Source: Lachnospiraceae bacterium (GTDB lineage Bacteria > Bacillota > Clostridia > Lachnospirales > Lachnospiraceae). From it: DNA of 64,000 bases. The notes under the pieces were generated by a model that searched no databases, was not told the DNA's origin, and saw only the letters and a list, made by a program, of their open reading frames with translations. The translations under genes and the position numbers were made by a program. Position 1 is the stretch's first letter; the number at the start of each line of letters is the position of its first letter. Shown here piece by piece: positions 51,011 through 60,528 of the stretch. Location: assembly GCA_900772845.1 (NCBI GenBank), contig CAAGSD010000022.1:18701-82700 (forward strand), read 5' to 3'.

Positions 51011-53733
51011 TGGTAACGATCACCATAGATGGAAAACAGATTTCCGTAGATGAGAATTTATCCATACTGGAAGCTGCACAGGAGGCGGATATCAAGATCC
51101 CCACACTCTGCTACCTGAAGGATGTCAATGAGGTAGGAGCCTGTAAGATGTGTGTTGTAGAGGTAGAGGGCAGCAGACATCTGGTAACCTCCTGCAATAC
51201 AAAAGTGAAAGAAGGAATGGTGGTGAACACTCATTCCGAGAGAGTGGTAAACAGCAGAAAGCAGGTATTGAACATGCTGCTTGCCAACCATGATGTCAGA
51301 TGCTTCTCCTGCAGCAAATCCGGTGACTGCAGACTGCAGGATCTGTCCAATGAATATGGCATTACGAAATCCTGCTATCCCGGAAGTGCAGCCAAATTCG
51401 AAGCCAAAAAAGAAAATCCTTTTCTGACATATTATCCGGAGCTGTGCATCAATTGTCAGAGATGTGTCAGCACCTGTAACAAGGTGTCCTGTAACGGCAC
51501 GCTGCATAACAGTAAGATCGGTACGAGAACGCTGATCGATGCTCCGTTCGGACCGGACTGGAAGGAGACAGACTGCGAGTCCTGCGGTAACTGTGCGGCA
51601 GTGTGTCCTACCGGAGCACTGGTAGCCAAAAACCGTAAAAAGTACCAAGTCGGCAAGGTGAAAAAGGTTCTGACGACCTGCCCTCACTGTGCTACCGGCT
51701 GTCAGTATTATCTGGTGGTAAAGGATAACGAGATCGTGGATGTGGAACCGGCAAACGGACCTTCTAACAAGGGACTGCTGTGTGTTAAGGGCAGATTCGG
51801 TTCCTTTAACTTCGTACATTCACCGGAGAGATTAAAATATCCTCTGATCAAGAATCGTGAGACCGGAGAGTTTGAGCGTGCTACCTGGGATGAGGCACTG
51901 GATCTGATCGCAGCGAAATTTACAGAGATCAAGAAAAAGTATGGTTCCGATGCACTGGCAGGCTTTGCCTGCTCCCGTTCTCCCAATGAGGACTGTTATA
52001 TGCTGCAGAAAATGGTCCGCTGTGCGTTTGGCACCAATAATGTAGATAACTGTGCCAGAGTCTGCCACTCTGCAACGGTAGCCGGACTTGCTATGACCCT
52101 GGGAAGCGGAGCCATGACTAATCCCATCAGTGACATTACGAATGATGTGGATGTGATCATGCTGGTAGGCTCCAACCCGGAAGAGGCGCATCCTGTCATC
52201 GGTATGCAGATCCGTCAGGCGGTAGAGCGGGGAACCCGTCTGATCGTGGTGGATCCCAGAGATATCGGATTGTCCAGACAGGCAGATATTCATCTGAAAT
52301 TAAAGCCCGGTACCAACGTGGCATTTGCCAACGGTATGATGAATGTGATCATTAACGAGGGACTGGCGGATGAAGAATTTATCCGCACCAGAACCGAAGG
52401 CTTTGAGGAACTGAAAAAGATCGTAGCGGAATATACACCGGAGCGTGTGGCCGAGATCTGCCATATTGACGCAGATCATCTGCGGGAAGCAGCACTGATG
52501 TATGCCAAGGCGAAGAAGGCTCCGATCATCTATTGCCTGGGCGTAACGGAACATTCCACCGGAACCGAAGGTGTTATGTCCATGTCTAATATGGCGATGC
52601 TGGTAGGTAAGCTGGGACGCAGCGGCTGTGGTGTAAATCCTTTACGTGGGCAGAACAATGTACAGGGTGCCTGTGATATGGGGGCACTGCCCGGTGATTT
52701 CCCCGGATATCAGAAGGTGACCAATCCCGAGGTTATTGCTAAATTTGAAAAAGCATGGGGCGTGGAGTTGAATAAGAAGCCCGGCGTACATGCAACGGAT
52801 GTATTCCCTGCGGCGATCCGCAAGGAGATCCGGGGACTCTTTATCTTCGGTGAAGACCCGATCGTAACGGATGCGGATCAGCATCATATTCGCAAGGCAC
52901 TGGAAAGTCTGGATTTCCTGGTACTGTCCGACCTGTTCATGACAGAGACTGCCCAATATGCGGATGTGATTCTGCCCGGTACCAGTTACGCAGAGAAGGA
53001 AGGTACCTTCAGCAATACCGAGAGAAGAGTACAGCGTGTGCGTAAAGCCGTGACACTGGAAGGCGAGATGCGCCTGGATACCGATATTTTTATCGACCTG
53101 ATGAACCGTATGGGATATCCGCAAGCCCAGCTTACTTCCGAAGAGATCATGGATGAGATCGCATCCCTGACCCCCAGCTTTGCGGGCATCAGCCACAGAA
53201 GACTGGACAAAGGAGAAAGCATCCAGTGGCCCTGCACAGATAAGAAACACCCCGGTACACCGATCTTGCATGTGGGTAAGTTCTCCAGAGGACTGGGATG
53301 GTTCTACCCGGCGGAATATGTACCCAGTGCGGAACTGCCGGATGAGGAGTATCCGTTTATCATGATGACAGGTCGTATTCTGTATCACTACAATACCAGA
53401 GCCATGACCGGCAAGACTCCGGGACTGATGGAAAAGGAAGGCCATTCCTTCATCGAGATGAATACGGAGGATGCAGTGCGGCTTGGCATTGAAAATGGAG
53501 AAAAGGTAAGAGTTACTTCCAGAAGAGGTACCCTGATCACGACTGCGAGAGTGGGAGATAAGGTATCCCCGAAGGAGACCTGGATGCCGTTCCATTTCCC
53601 GGATGGCAATGCCAACATTCTGACCAATGCGGCGTTGGATAAATATGCGAGAATCCCGGAATACAAGGTCTGTGCGGTAAAGGTGGAAAAGCTTCCTGCA
53701 GAGGACAGACTGGCGGAAAATTTTGTGGAATAA
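51010..53733 (+). CDS. fdhA: Formate dehydrogenase, molybdopterin and Fe-S subunit
   Basis: A 907-residue catalytic subunit. It begins with a NuoG-like part: [2Fe-2S] motif (EVGACKMCVVEVEG), a His/Cys cluster segment (NHDVRCFSCSKSGDC) and two 4Fe-4S motifs (CINCQRCVSTC; CESCGNCAAVCPTGA). The bis-MGD domain follows with CPHCATGCQYYL and CVKGRFG. The active-site motif NCARVCHSATVAGL has Cys352 where E. coli FdhF has selenocysteine, followed by the conserved His353. The C-terminal dinucleotide-binding domain ends the protein. It starts on the last base of the flavoprotein stop (TAATG). The layout suggests a cytoplasmic NAD(P)-linked or bifurcating enzyme. Confidence 0.92.
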   Translation: MVTITIDGKQISVDENLSILEAAQEADIKIPTLCYLKDVNEVGACKMCVVEVEGSRHLVTSCNTKVKEGMVVNTHSERVVNSRKQVLNMLLANHDVRCFSCSKSGDCRLQDLSNEYGITKSCYPGSAAKFEAKKENPFLTYYPELCINCQRCVSTCNKVSCNGTLHNSKIGTRTLIDAPFGPDWKETDCESCGNCAAVCPTGALVAKNRKKYQVGKVKKVLTTCPHCATGCQYYLVVKDNEIVDVEPANGPSNKGLLCVKGRFGSFNFVHSPERLKYPLIKNRETGEFERATWDEALDLIAAKFTEIKKKYGSDALAGFACSRSPNEDCYMLQKMVRCAFGTNNVDNCARVCHSATVAGLAMTLGSGAMTNPISDITNDVDVIMLVGSNPEEAHPVIGMQIRQAVERGTRLIVVDPRDIGLSRQADIHLKLKPGTNVAFANGMMNVIINEGLADEEFIRTRTEGFEELKKIVAEYTPERVAEICHIDADHLREAALMYAKAKKAPIIYCLGVTEHSTGTEGVMSMSNMAMLVGKLGRSGCGVNPLRGQNNVQGACDMGALPGDFPGYQKVTNPEVIAKFEKAWGVELNKKPGVHATDVFPAAIRKEIRGLFIFGEDPIVTDADQHHIRKALESLDFLVLSDLFMTETAQYADVILPGTSYAEKEGTFSNTERRVQRVRKAVTLEGEMRLDTDIFIDLMNRMGYPQAQLTSEEIMDEIASLTPSFAGISHRRLDKGESIQWPCTDKKHPGTPILHVGKFSRGLGWFYPAEYVPSAELPDEEYPFIMMTGRILYHYNTRAMTGKTPGLMEKEGHSFIEMNTEDAVRLGIENGEKVRVTSRRGTLITTARVGDKVSPKETWMPFHFPDGNANILTNAALDKYARIPEYKVCAVKVEKLPAEDRLAENFVE

Positions 53734-53791
53734 GTGGAATAAGTTAAAAGAAAATATCACCGGATCGTGTTGATAAGAAAACAAAAAAAGG

Positions 53792-53827
53792 AAAGTGCGT
53801 GTGGGCAAAGGATGCTGCACGCACTTT
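53792..53827 (+). terminator. Intrinsic terminator of the formate dehydrogenase operon
   Basis: Stem AAAGTGCGTG / CACGCACTTT with a 16-base loop. Confidence 0.8.
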
Positions 53828-53872
53828 TAGGTTGTCTGAAATTCTTATATTTTTCTGAACTTACAAGAAAAT

Positions 53873-53902
53873 TTGGCACATTGTATCAAAATAGGGTATA
53901 AT
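53873..53902 (+). promoter_or_regulatory. Promoter of the PrsA-like gene
   Basis: TTGGCA (53873-53878), 18-base spacer, TATAAT (53897-53902). Confidence 0.6.
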
Positions 53903-53961
53903 CATATTTCAAGGGTTTTTGGAAGTGATGAAAAAAGAGAACTGTAAAGGCAGGAAAACAG

Positions 53962-55086
53962 ATGTTTTTTTATGATAGAGAAAATGATAATAAAAGCAAT
54001 ACAGAATATAGAGAATACAAAGGAAAGAAATGTGTGGCAGCGGTGCTGATCGCAGGAGCACTGGGTATCAGTATGGTGACGGGACTGACGGCCTGTGGCA
54101 GCAGTGATGGCACGAAGGTGGTGTTTACCACAGGATTTGGGAAAAATGAAGTGTTCCGTATCGGGGAGGAATCCTGCTCCAAAGCGGAAATTATGATCTA
54201 TCTGACCACCACGCAGAACCAGTATGAAAATGTCTATGGGACGGAAATCTGGAATACATCCCTGAATGGTGTGACTTTGGAAGACAATGTGAAGGAGACA
54301 GTACTGGCAAGAATCGCCCAGATCAAGACTATGTATCTGCTGGCAAAAGAAAAAGGGGTCACGCTGGATGAGACTGAGGAGGCAAAGGTTGTCCAGGCGG
54401 CGCAGGAGTACTATTCTTCCTTAAATGATACGGAGATCGAGGCCATGGGCGCTACGAAGGAGATCGTGGAGAATCTATACCGGGAGTACGCCATGGCGGA
54501 TAAGGTTTACCAGGTGATCATTCAGGATATCAATCCGGAGATCAGTGACGATGAGGCCAGAAAAATCACAGTGCAGCAGATCTTTTTCGCTACGGCATCC
54601 ACGGATATGGACGGCAATTTGAAACCTTATTCCGAAAGCTCCATTCAGAGTGCTTATGAGAAGGCGTGTGAGGTAAGGAATCTGGCAGTGGACGGGGAAC
54701 ATGATTTCACCGAACTGGCCTCCAAATACAGTGATGATTCCGAGATCACCTATTCCTTCGGCAAGGGAGAAGCGGAGAGTGCTTATGAAGAGGCAGCTTT
54801 CAATCTGGCAACGGACGAGGTGAGCCAGGTCGTCAAGTGTGAGCGGGGTTATTACATTATCAAATGTATCAATACACTGGACCGGGAAGAGACGGATGCC
54901 AATAAGTTAAAAATCGTGGAAGAGCGGAAACGTGAAGTGTTCGGACAGGAGTATGACAGCTTTGTGAATACACTGGTGCGTCAGCTCAATGACAAGCTGT
55001 GGGACGAGATCACACTGATCATGGACGAACAGGTGACTACGGACAACTTTTTCAATGTGTATGCAAAGTATTTCCCGGAGGAGTAA
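53962..55086 (+). CDS. PrsA/SurA-like peptidyl-prolyl isomerase lipoprotein
   Basis: A 374-residue surface foldase. A charged 23-residue N-terminal extension precedes the membrane-spanning signal and lipobox LTAC (Cys45), unusually far from the start. A helical chaperone segment (SKAEIMIYLTTTQNQYEN, LARIAQIKTMYLLAKEKGV) is followed by a parvulin-type domain (about 215-310: ITVQQIFFAT, DFTELASKYSDDSEITYSFG, VSQVVKCERGYYIIKC). The family assists folding of exported proteins. AAAGGCAGG precedes the ATG. It has its own promoter. Confidence 0.88.
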   Translation: MFFYDRENDNKSNTEYREYKGKKCVAAVLIAGALGISMVTGLTACGSSDGTKVVFTTGFGKNEVFRIGEESCSKAEIMIYLTTTQNQYENVYGTEIWNTSLNGVTLEDNVKETVLARIAQIKTMYLLAKEKGVTLDETEEAKVVQAAQEYYSSLNDTEIEAMGATKEIVENLYREYAMADKVYQVIIQDINPEISDDEARKITVQQIFFATASTDMDGNLKPYSESSIQSAYEKACEVRNLAVDGEHDFTELASKYSDDSEITYSFGKGEAESAYEEAAFNLATDEVSQVVKCERGYYIIKCINTLDREETDANKLKIVEERKREVFGQEYDSFVNTLVRQLNDKLWDEITLIMDEQVTTDNFFNVYAKYFPEE

Positions 55087-55164
55087 TTCTTAGGATCACC
55101 ACACGCTTTATTAAAATTTTAGAATTACGGAAACACTGATTAATACTGGATTTTTGATAAATTG

Positions 55165-55191
55165 TTAGCACTCATTTGAAATGAGTGCTAA
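55165..55191 (+). promoter_or_regulatory. CIRCE operator (HrcA site) of htpG
   Basis: Perfect TTAGCACTC - nine bases - GAGTGCTAA. Known CIRCE sites bind the heat-shock repressor HrcA. It lies 98 bases before the htpG start. Confidence 0.95.
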
Positions 55192-55198
55192 ATTTGTC

Positions 55199-55227
55199 TT
55201 GACTTTTCATTTTTGCAGTTCTACACT
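55199..55227 (+). promoter_or_regulatory. Promoter of htpG
   Basis: TTGACT (55199-55204), 17-base spacer, TACACT (55222-55227), placed just after CIRCE. An alternative TTGATA-17-TGAAAT at 55154-55182 would have CIRCE on its -10; which one is used cannot be decided by reading. Confidence 0.55.
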
Positions 55228-55288
55228 TAGAATCAGTAAGACAGCAGTCAGCCATGACTGCGCAATTTTAGAAAAGGATGTGGTAAAA

Positions 55289-57394
55289 ATGGCAGCAAAA
55301 AACGGTAGTTTGTCAATTAACAGTGAAAACATTTTTCCGATCATTAAAAAGTGGTTGTATTCCGATCACGATATTTTCTACAGAGAGTTGATCTCCAACG
55401 GCTGTGATGCAGTGACCAAGCTGAAAAAACTGGACATGATGGGAGAATATTCTCTTCCCGAAGGTTATAAGGGACGTGTGGATGTCATCGTGGATCCCGA
55501 GAAGAAGACTCTGACCTTCAAGGATAACGGTCTGGGCATGACCGCCGAAGAAGTGGAAGAATACATCAACCAGATCGCATTTTCCGGTGCAACGGATTTC
55601 ATTGAAAAATATAAGGACAAGAGTAATTCCGACCAGATCATCGGACATTTCGGTTTGGGCTTCTATTCCGCATTCATGGTAGCGGATGAAGTACATATCG
55701 ATACGTTGTCTTACAAGGACGGTGCCAAGGCAGTGCACTGGGAGTGTGACGGCGGTACCGAGTTCTCCATGGAAGACGGAGACAAGACCGATGTGGGTAC
55801 GACGATCACTCTGTTTTTAAATGAGGATTGCCTGGAGTTCTGTAATGAGTACAAGGCCCGTGAGGTAGTGAAGAAGTATTGTTCCTTTATGCCTACAGAG
55901 ATCTATCTGTCCAAGGCCAATACCAAGGAGACCCAGATCATCAAGGAAGAGGAAAAGCTTCCCGATGATGAAGTGCTGGAGGAGATCGAGCCGGAGAAGA
56001 AGGAAGCAGCAGAAGGCGAGAATGCAGAAGCTACTGAGACTGCGGAAGAACCTAAGAAGCTGAAGATCAGAAAGCGTCCCGAACTGATCAATGAGACACA
56101 GCCCCTGTGGACCAAGCATCCCAACGAGTGCACCAAGGAAGAGTATCTGGACTTCTACCGCAAGGTATTCCAGGATTACAAGGAGCCTCTGTTCTGGATC
56201 CATCTGAACATGGATTATCCGTTCAACCTGAAGGGTATCCTGTACTTCCCGAAGATCAACATGGAGTATGAGTCCATCGAGGGTACGATCAAGCTGTACA
56301 ACAATCAGGTATTTATCGCAGACAACATCAAGGAAGTCATTCCTGAGTTCCTGCTTTTGTTAAAGGGTGTTATCGACTGTCCGGATCTGCCGCTGAATGT
56401 ATCCAGAAGTGCATTGCAGAACGACGGATTTGTCAAGAAGATCGCCGAGTACATTACCAAGAAGGTAGCGGACAAGCTGGCAGGCATGTGCAAGACAGAC
56501 AAGGAAGAGTACGACAAGTACTGGGATGACATCAGTCCTTTCATCAAGTTCGGATGCCTGAAGGATGACAAGTTCTGTGAGAAGATGAACGATTATATCC
56601 TCTTCAAGAATCTGGACGGCAAATATCTGACGCTGCCGGAGTGCCTGGAGATCAAGCCTCAGGATGAGGAAGAGAACAAGGAAACTGCCGTAGATGAGAA
56701 CGGCAACAAGGTAGAAGCCGAAGTCGTAGAGGATAAATCTGAAGATGAGGCTTCCGAGGAGAATGCCGGGGAAGAGAAGAAGGAAAAGATCATTTACTAT
56801 GTAACGGATGAACAGCAGCAGAGCCAGTACATCAATATGTTCAAGGCTGCCAAGATGGATGCTGTGATCCTGACCCACAATATCGATCAGCCCTTCATCT
56901 CCCAGCTGGAGCAGAAGAACGAGGGAATCAAGTTCCAGCGTATCGATGCGGATGTGACCGATGCCCTGAAGTCCAAGACTTCCAAGAAGGCCGAGAAAGA
57001 GATGGAAGAGCAGGCGGAGAGCATCAGCAAGCTGATGAAGAAAGCGCTGAAGAACGACAAGATCACTGTCAAGGTAGAGAAGCTGAAGAACAAGAAGATC
57101 TCTTCCATGATCACTCTGTCCGAAGAGAGCAGACGTATGCAGGATATGATGAAGATGTATTCCATGCCCGGTATGGACATGAGTGCCTTCGGCGGTGAGG
57201 GAGAGACCCTGATCCTGAATGCCAGCCATCCTCTGGTACAGTACATTACTGAGCATCAGGACGGTGAGAATGCAGAAATGATCTGCGAGCAGCTGTACGA
57301 TCTGGCAAAGCTCCAGCACGCACCTCTGTCTGCCGATGCCATGACCAAGTTCGTGGCAAGAAGCAATGACATTATGATGCTGCTGACTAAATAA
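55289..57394 (+). CDS. htpG: Hsp90-type chaperone
   Basis: A 701-residue HtpG. The ATG at 55289 has AAAAGGATG upstream; the frame is open further up but runs into CIRCE and the promoter. ATPase motifs: RELISNGCDAVTKLKK, DNGLGMTAEEV, GHFGLGFYSAFMVAD. The middle domain has SRSALQNDGFVK with the catalytic Arg region. It is longer than the usual 620-640 residues because of two acidic/lysine-rich insertions at about 230-257 and 456-502. CIRCE control differs from the class III htpG of B. subtilis. Confidence 0.96.
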   Translation: MAAKNGSLSINSENIFPIIKKWLYSDHDIFYRELISNGCDAVTKLKKLDMMGEYSLPEGYKGRVDVIVDPEKKTLTFKDNGLGMTAEEVEEYINQIAFSGATDFIEKYKDKSNSDQIIGHFGLGFYSAFMVADEVHIDTLSYKDGAKAVHWECDGGTEFSMEDGDKTDVGTTITLFLNEDCLEFCNEYKAREVVKKYCSFMPTEIYLSKANTKETQIIKEEEKLPDDEVLEEIEPEKKEAAEGENAEATETAEEPKKLKIRKRPELINETQPLWTKHPNECTKEEYLDFYRKVFQDYKEPLFWIHLNMDYPFNLKGILYFPKINMEYESIEGTIKLYNNQVFIADNIKEVIPEFLLLLKGVIDCPDLPLNVSRSALQNDGFVKKIAEYITKKVADKLAGMCKTDKEEYDKYWDDISPFIKFGCLKDDKFCEKMNDYILFKNLDGKYLTLPECLEIKPQDEEENKETAVDENGNKVEAEVVEDKSEDEASEENAGEEKKEKIIYYVTDEQQQSQYINMFKAAKMDAVILTHNIDQPFISQLEQKNEGIKFQRIDADVTDALKSKTSKKAEKEMEEQAESISKLMKKALKNDKITVKVEKLKNKKISSMITLSEESRRMQDMMKMYSMPGMDMSAFGGEGETLILNASHPLVQYITEHQDGENAEMICEQLYDLAKLQHAPLSADAMTKFVARSNDIMMLLTK

Positions 57395-57426
57395 TAAGAT
57401 AGCTTGTGAAGTAGACAGGTAAAAGC

Positions 57427-57474
57427 AAAAGGAACTGCAATGTGTGTTTATACACAGGCTGCAGTTCCTTTTTT
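57427..57474 (+). terminator. Terminator of htpG, overlapping the end of the AraC gene
   Basis: Stem AAAGGAACTGCA / TGCAGTTCCTTT with T-runs on both strands. The AraC-type gene on the minus strand ends at 57448, inside the hairpin loop. Confidence 0.8.
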
Positions 57475-58350
57475 GGAATGTGGAGACGGAGAATGCGACA
57501 GAGGCATAGTGTTATCTTTACGATATTGACTGGGAGAGATCCCAGTCATTTTTTTAAAAAATTTAAAGAAATAGGCATAGCTGGAGAAGCCGAGAAGTTC
57601 CTGTACCTCGGTGACGGTCCGGCCTTCTGCCAGCATCGTCTGGGCAAGGTTAGCCCGCTGCACGGAGATATAATGCCCGATGGTAGCATGGGTATGTTCC
57701 TTGAACAGGCGCCCGAGATAGTCCTTGTTCAGGTAGAATTCTGCAGCAATGCTTTCCAGGGTCAGTGGCTCTGTCAGATGCCGGTTGATAAAGGCCATGA
57801 CCTCATTGATGTTTTTCTGGGACTGGGAAATAGAACGCTGTCCGGTAGAAGATGCCTGTAGGCCGTGCCGGATCCGGCTATCCAGTATACTTAGCAGAGA
57901 GAAAAAATCCGCATAGGCAGAAAGGGAGGGCTGAGGATGCAGCTGCAAATAATGGTTCATCTGACTGCAGAGCCCGGTAAGCCCGGTGGAAGAAAGCCGG
58001 AGGATCGCAGGAGAGAAGGCCGGATCTGCATAAGGCATGAGTTCGGAACCGGCTCCAAGGACAGTATACAGCCAGTCGCTGTTAATATTCAGGACGTAGC
58101 GCTCATAGATGGTCAGCTTCTGATTGAACAGCTGATGCACATGGTGAGGCGGAATGATGATCAGAGATTCTTTCGAAACACTGGAGACAGTGTCGTCTAA
58201 GAGGACGTCCGGGAGGTCGGACATTGTAAGATATATTTCCAGAGCGTTGTGCATATGCGGTCTGGCAGGAGAAGAGGTTCCGTTGTTGCGGTAAGCCAGT
58301 TCATAGGGTGCATCAATTGTAAAATAAGGAATAGTCATATGGGTTTTCAT
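57448..58350 (-). CDS. AraC-family regulator with cupin sensor
   Basis: A 300-residue transcription regulator; the ATG at 58350 has TTTGGAG five bases ahead (a GTG at 58356 is also open). N-terminal residues 1-170 form an AraC-binding/cupin sensor (RPHMHNALEIYLTMSD, IIPPHHVHQLF), the HTH domain is C-terminal (PLTLESIAAEFYLNKDYLGR, then ELLGFSSYAYFFKFFKKMTG). It is divergent from the sugar dehydrogenase operon at 58476 and probably controls it in response to a sugar. Confidence 0.92.
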   Translation of the reverse strand: MKTHMTIPYFTIDAPYELAYRNNGTSSPARPHMHNALEIYLTMSDLPDVLLDDTVSSVSKESLIIIPPHHVHQLFNQKLTIYERYVLNINSDWLYTVLGAGSELMPYADPAFSPAILRLSSTGLTGLCSQMNHYLQLHPQPSLSAYADFFSLLSILDSRIRHGLQASSTGQRSISQSQKNINEVMAFINRHLTEPLTLESIAAEFYLNKDYLGRLFKEHTHATIGHYISVQRANLAQTMLAEGRTVTEVQELLGFSSYAYFFKFFKKMTGISPSQYRKDNTMPLSHSPSPHSKKGTAACV

Positions 58351-58475
58351 AGGCACTCCAAAGGTCGTTATTTTGCATAAAATTAGTATTTTATATACAT
58401 ATTATTACAACCGTAGAGAAGTTACAATAAGAACATCAAAGAAATACATCAGAGAATGAAAGGAAAGGTGTCTAA

Positions 58476-59630
58476 ATGGAAAAGGTAAGACTGGGCATTA
58501 TTGGTATTGGGAGTATGGGAACCGGTCATGCAGGCAATGTGTTGAAAGGGATGGTGCCGGATATGGAACTGACCGCCGTAGCGGATATCCGGCAGAGCCG
58601 CCTGGACTGGGCAAGGAACAATCTTCCGGAGACGGTCAAGGTATTTGATGATGGCAGGAAAATGATCGATTCGGGAAGCTGTGATGCCGTTCTGGTGGCA
58701 ACACCACATTATCTGCATCCGGAATTCGTCATCTATGCATTGGAGCATGGACTGCATGCGATCAGCGAAAAACCGGCAGGAGTCTACACAAAACAGGTAC
58801 GGGAGATGAATGAGGCAGCGGAAAAGTCTGACAGAACCTTTGCCATCATGTTAAACCAGAGAACCAACTGTGTATACAGAAAACTTCACGAAATGATCCA
58901 GAGCGGCGAACTTGGGCAGTTGCGTCGTGTCAACTGGATCATCACCGACTGGTATCGTAATCAGAGCTATTATGATGCGGCGGGCTGGAAGGCAACCTGG
59001 GACGGAGAAGGTGGCGGCGTGCTGTTGAACCAGTGTCCGCATCAGCTGGATCTGCTGCAATGGCTGTGCGGCATGCCTGTGAAGGTGAGAGCCTTCTGCC
59101 ACGAAGGAAAATGGCATGATATCGAGGTCGAGGATGATGTGACGGCTTATATGGAATTTGAAAACGGAGCCACCGGTGTCTTCGTGACTACCACGGCAGA
59201 TGCTCCAGGAACCAACCGGCTGGAGCTGACCTTCGAGATGGGAAAAATCGTGTGCGAGGAAGGCAGACTATTTTTTGATAAACTGTCCACCAATGTGAGT
59301 GATTTCTGCAAAACGGAGAAGGAAGGATTTAAAAAGCCGGAATATTCCAGAATTGAGATTGAGACGGATGGACAAAACGAGCAGCATATTGGTGTATTGA
59401 AAGCGTTCGCAGGTCATATTTTAAGAGGAACTCCATTGGTGGCAGAGGGAACGGAGGGAATCCGGGGGCTGACCCTGTCAAATGCCATGCACCTGTCCAG
59501 CTGGCTGGACCGCACCGTGGAACTGCCGTTGGATGAAGAATTGTTTTTACGAGAATTGAACAAAAAACGTGCCACTTCCAGAAAAAAGGAAGACACTGAT
59601 ATTGTATTTGATACGACAGGCACTTATTAA
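58476..59630 (+). CDS. Gfo/Idh/MocA-family sugar dehydrogenase
   Basis: A 384-residue NAD(P)-dependent oxidoreductase. N-terminal Rossmann motif RLGIIGIGSMGTGHAGNV, then DAVLVATPHYLHPEF and AISEKPAGVYTKQ (the E-K-P lysine is catalytic in the family), and GGGVLLNQCPHQLDLLQWLCG in the C-terminal half. The substrate is a sugar or inositol-like polyol, not resolvable here. GAAAGGTG precedes the ATG. The isomerase/epimerase gene follows after 13 bases, and a cupin-AraC regulator is divergent. Confidence 0.93.
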   Translation: MEKVRLGIIGIGSMGTGHAGNVLKGMVPDMELTAVADIRQSRLDWARNNLPETVKVFDDGRKMIDSGSCDAVLVATPHYLHPEFVIYALEHGLHAISEKPAGVYTKQVREMNEAAEKSDRTFAIMLNQRTNCVYRKLHEMIQSGELGQLRRVNWIITDWYRNQSYYDAAGWKATWDGEGGGVLLNQCPHQLDLLQWLCGMPVKVRAFCHEGKWHDIEVEDDVTAYMEFENGATGVFVTTTADAPGTNRLELTFEMGKIVCEEGRLFFDKLSTNVSDFCKTEKEGFKKPEYSRIEIETDGQNEQHIGVLKAFAGHILRGTPLVAEGTEGIRGLTLSNAMHLSSWLDRTVELPLDEELFLRELNKKRATSRKKEDTDIVFDTTGTY

Positions 59631-59643
59631 GGAGGACAAAAGA

Positions 59644-60504
59644 ATGACAGTAAAAATCACAGGTTTTGCAGATGAAATCGCACCGGAACTGACAACTCAG
59701 ATCGCAGGACTGAAAGGACTGGGAATGTCTTATGTGGAGATGCGTGGAGTGGATGGAGAAAATCTGATCTATCACACGGATGAAAAAGTGGAGCAGATCA
59801 AGAAGACACTGGATGATAATGGAATCCGGCTTTCTGCCCTGGGATCTCCCTTGGGTAAGATTCTGATCACGGATGATTTCACTCCCCATTTTGAAGAGTT
59901 CAAGAGGGCAGTAGAGATCAGCCATAAGATGGAATGCCCGACGATCCGGATGTTCAGCTTCTATCTTCCGCAGGAGAGTGATCCGGCAGCCTATGAGGGC
60001 GAAGTCTTCGACCGGATCGGTAAATTCGTGGACTATGCCTCTGCGAATGATACACTGCTCCTGCATGAAAATGAAAAAGATATCTATGGAGCAATGGCTC
60101 CGGAATGCAAAAAACTCATGGATACCTTTTACGGGGATCATTTTAAAGCTATTTTCGATTTTGCCAACTTTGTACAGTGCGGACAGGATACGCTGGAAGC
60201 CTATGAGATGTTAAAGTCCTATATTGCTTATATCCATGTAAAGGATGCACTGAAGTCAGACCAGAGTGTAGTTCCGGCAGGCTATGGTGACGGAAATGTG
60301 GCGGTGATCCTGAAGCGTCTGTCAGACTCCGGATTTGATGGATTCCTGTCACTGGAACCGCACCTGTTTGAGTTTGAAGGTTTCCATGCACTGGAAAAGG
60401 ACGGCAGGAGCATTGCTGTCAAAGAAAAGAAGGTACTCAGCGGTCTGGAGACATTTACCATAGCGCATGATGCTTTGATGAAGATTCTGGACAGCTGCAT
60501 GTAA
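59644..60504 (+). CDS. Sugar phosphate isomerase/epimerase (TIM barrel)
   Basis: A 286-residue xylose-isomerase-like TIM-barrel protein. Motifs: FADEIAPELTTQIAGLKGLG, YVEMRGVDGENL, LLLHENEKDIYG (metal-binding His and Glu), AIFDFANFVQCG, IAYIHVKDAL and GFLSLEPHL. TAAGGAGGAC precedes the ATG at 59644. Paired with the oxidoreductase it probably processes a keto- or amino-free sugar or an inositol derivative, a common clostridial pairing. The exact substrate is unknown. Confidence 0.92.
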   Translation: MTVKITGFADEIAPELTTQIAGLKGLGMSYVEMRGVDGENLIYHTDEKVEQIKKTLDDNGIRLSALGSPLGKILITDDFTPHFEEFKRAVEISHKMECPTIRMFSFYLPQESDPAAYEGEVFDRIGKFVDYASANDTLLLHENEKDIYGAMAPECKKLMDTFYGDHFKAIFDFANFVQCGQDTLEAYEMLKSYIAYIHVKDALKSDQSVVPAGYGDGNVAVILKRLSDSGFDGFLSLEPHLFEFEGFHALEKDGRSIAVKEKKVLSGLETFTIAHDALMKILDSCM

Positions 60505-60528
60505 TCCCTTACGATGAGGGAGACTGCA

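Noticed and set aside
52051..52068. Selenocysteine at the formate dehydrogenase active site
   Set aside because: The codon is TGC, giving the Cys form (CARVCH); there is no in-frame TGA.
52642..53820. Open frame of 392 codons on the minus strand opposite fdhA
   Set aside because: Antisense shadow of a gene with strong conserved motifs.
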